The notes under the pieces were generated by a model. That model was not told the origin of the DNA. It ran no database searches and was given only the letters and a program-made list of their open reading frames with translations. Below, one piece after another: positions 62,734 through 64,000 of a stretch of 64,000 nucleotides of DNA. Where the stretch lies: positions 29,708 through 93,707 of the forward strand of contig NZ_SDPN01000015.1 in NCBI RefSeq assembly GCF_004134825.1, given 5' to 3'. Position 1 is the stretch's first letter, and each line of letters opens with the position of its first letter. The position numbers were made by a program, and so were the translations under genes. This DNA is from Agromyces albus (GTDB lineage Bacteria; Actinomycetota; Actinomycetes; Actinomycetales; Microbacteriaceae).

Positions 62734-63645
62734 TCATGCGACGCCGGGGGGCTTTCGCGAGAAGCGCTCCAGCCTGGCCTCTGGCGAGAGCGCCTCGATC
62801 TCGGCGAGGAACTCGGCACTGAAGTTCGTGACCACGGGAAACGCACCGATCGGCACGACCGAAGTGGTGAAGCCGTCGTCGAGGAGGTGCACGAGGGTGA
62901 ACGAGCGGCCGCCGTCGATACCCGCGAGTTCGCGGGTCGGTGCTGAGAGGTCCATCGTGTAGGCGGTTGCTCCGGCGACCGACACCGGGACGCCGGCGAA
63001 CATGCCGTTGGTGGCATAGTGCAGGTGGCCTCCCAGGATGAGCCGCACGTCACGGCCGGCGATCACCTCGGCGAGTTCGTCTTGCCCGCGCAACTCGAGC
63101 AGGTCCATGAGGGCGAGCGGCGTCGCGATCGGAGCATGGTGCATTGCGACAACCGTGCCGAGTGGCGCGGGATCCGCGAGAGCGGCATCGAGCCAGGCGA
63201 TCGTCGACGCGTCGAGCAGTCCGTGGTGGTATCCCGGCACGGTCGTGTCGAGCGCGATGATGCGAAGCCCCGACACGTCGGTGATGCGATTGACCGGGGA
63301 ATCGCTCGGCGCCTCGCCGAGGAGGTCGCGCCGGAACGCACCGCGTTCGTCGTGATTGCCCATCACCCAGCTGAGCTCGGCGCCGGCCGAACTCGCGAGC
63401 GGTTCGAGGAGCTCGCGGGCGATGCGGTACGCGTCGGGCTCCCCGAGATCGGCGACATCGCCGGTCACGACGATCGCGTCGAGGCGGTCGCCGAGTCGGC
63501 GCAGCTGCGACACCGTCTGCTCCAGCGCGCGCACGGTGTCGGCGACTCCGCCGAGCGGTGCACCGCCTTGGAGCAAGTGCGTGTCGCTCACGTGGGCGAT
63601 CACCTGACGCGCTGCCGGATACCTCCCGAGCTGCGGATACTGCAT
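62734..63645 (-). CDS. Metallophosphoesterase (cAMP phosphodiesterase CpdA type)
   Basis: A 303-residue calcineurin-like phosphoesterase. Metal-binding motifs are complete: [37 protein letters not shown] and [10 protein letters not shown]. The sequence resembles CpdA, which degrades cAMP, though other phosphodiester substrates are possible. The ATG has a GAAGGGGG element upstream. It lies between xerC and dprA. Confidence 0.9.
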   Translation of the reverse strand: MQYPQLGRYPAARQVIAHVSDTHLLQGGAPLGGVADTVRALEQTVSQLRRLGDRLDAIVVTGDVADLGEPDAYRIARELLEPLASSAGAELSWVMGNHDERGAFRRDLLGEAPSDSPVNRITDVSGLRIIALDTTVPGYHHGLLDASTIAWLDAALADPAPLGTVVAMHHAPIATPLALMDLLELRGQDELAEVIAGRDVRLILGGHLHYATNGMFAGVPVSVAGATAYTMDLSAPTRELAGIDGGRSFTLVHLLDDGFTTSVVPIGAFPVVTNFSAEFLAEIEALSPEARLERFSRKPPGVA

Positions 63646-63757
63646 GCCGACCCCCTTCGGGGCCAGCCTAAGCCGAGCCTCCGACGGGTGCCGTCACGGC
63701 GCGCCACGGCCCCGTCACGCCGCGCGGGCTGGCCCCTCGTCTCGCGCGGGCGGCCCC

Positions 63758-64000
63758 TCATGTCGCGCGAGCCCGCCGCCAGCCCTCGGAGTGTCGCACG
63801 GCCACCCCCTCAGCCTCGAGGGCGCCGAGCACGCTCATGACCGCCGTCGCGGCCATGCCGCAGCGCTTCGCGACCTCGCCGAGGGAACGCGGGCTCCGCA
63901 CGCTGAGCGCATCGAGGACGCGCACGGCGTCGGGCGATGCGGCGGCGGCGTATCGCCGGCCACCGCCGGCACTCGTACCGGCGGGCGCACCGGCCGCGGC
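63758..64000 (-). CDS. dprA: DNA-processing protein DprA, C-terminal fragment (5' end outside window)
   Basis: The last 81 codons of a minus-strand gene that runs beyond the window. Read from 64000: an Ala/Gly-rich linker, then SPDAVRVLDALSVRSPRSLG, EVAKRCGMAATAVMSVLGAL and EAEGVAVRHSEGWRRARAT before the stop at 63758-63760. This is the winged-helix domain at the C-terminus of DprA, a RecA-loading protein in transformation. Its position upstream of xerC in the usual dprA-xerC order supports this. Confidence 0.85.
   Translation of the reverse strand, partial: AAAGAPAGTSAGGGRRYAAAASPDAVRVLDALSVRSPRSLGEVAKRCGMAATAVMSVLGALEAEGVAVRHSEGWRRARAT

Overview
The window is 64 kb of GC-rich chromosome from an actinobacterium. 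Its features point to the family Microbacteriaceae: pepN next to a group II truncated haemoglobin, the glgP/glgE-glgB divergon, an rpsB-tsf-pyrH-frr-cdsA block, many GTG starts, and many genes whose start codon sits about six bases after a TANNNT -10 box. The family assignment is inference. I see 62 protein genes, two tRNA genes (Arg-TCT, His-GTG) and one TPP riboswitch. I see no insertion sequence, prophage, CRISPR array, rRNA or replication origin. No gap between genes exceeds about 260 bases, so the window reads as core chromosome.

Layout. 1-5.2 kb: 3' part of aminopeptidase N, an MscS channel, truncated haemoglobin and an FAD dehydrogenase. 5.2-13.1 kb: an unknown protein, TesB thioesterase, a Rieske lipoprotein with a membrane partner, a hotdog thioesterase, the ABC-F factor EttA, a lipoprotein, a second SSB, MsrA and an aldo/keto reductase. 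13.2-20.7 kb: small unknown proteins, NadE, a Kef-like antiporter, two tRNAs, oligoribonuclease, a zincin, a degenerate D,D-carboxypeptidase homologue and two P-loop kinases. 20.7-23.8 kb: an ECF uptake system (ykoE-D-C type) behind a TPP riboswitch. 23.9-38.6 kb: a YtfJ-family protein, Pol IV, a glycine-rich protein, an acyltransferase, gatCAB, a Tat-exported phosphoesterase, LigA, a membrane protein, MnmA and cysteine desulfurase. 38.7-48.2 kb: alpha-glucan metabolism (glgX, ybaK, glgP, glgE, glgB). 48.2-55.8 kb: a thioredoxin-like TPR protein, a large envelope protein, a DivIVA-type hendecad coiled-coil protein, an AI-2E family permease, a hydrolase, a zinc-ribbon-like protein and a lytic transglycosylase. 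55.9-64 kb: a small DivIVA-like protein, cdsA-frr-pyrH, tsf-rpsB, an M23 protein, xerC, a phosphodiesterase and the 3' end of dprA.

How the genes work together. GlgE extends alpha-glucan from maltose-1-phosphate, GlgB branches it, and GlgP and GlgX take it apart. GatCAB, MnmA, cysteine desulfurase, EF-Ts, S2, RRF and EttA serve translation. LigA, Pol IV, SSB, XerC and DprA serve DNA maintenance and uptake.

The least ordinary observations are: (1) repeated leaderless-promoter geometry, including a 17-bp msrA/aldo-keto reductase intergenic region whose single 7-bp core can be read as a -10 box on both strands; (2) a DivIVA-domain protein with about 16-18 consecutive 11-residue repeats, resembling the Scy/FilP type of cytoskeletal coiled coil, with an 18-bp direct repeat in its promoter; (3) a 622-residue envelope protein with an internal lipobox, translationally coupled to a thioredoxin-fold protein lacking CxxC; (4) a D,D-carboxypeptidase homologue without its catalytic serine.
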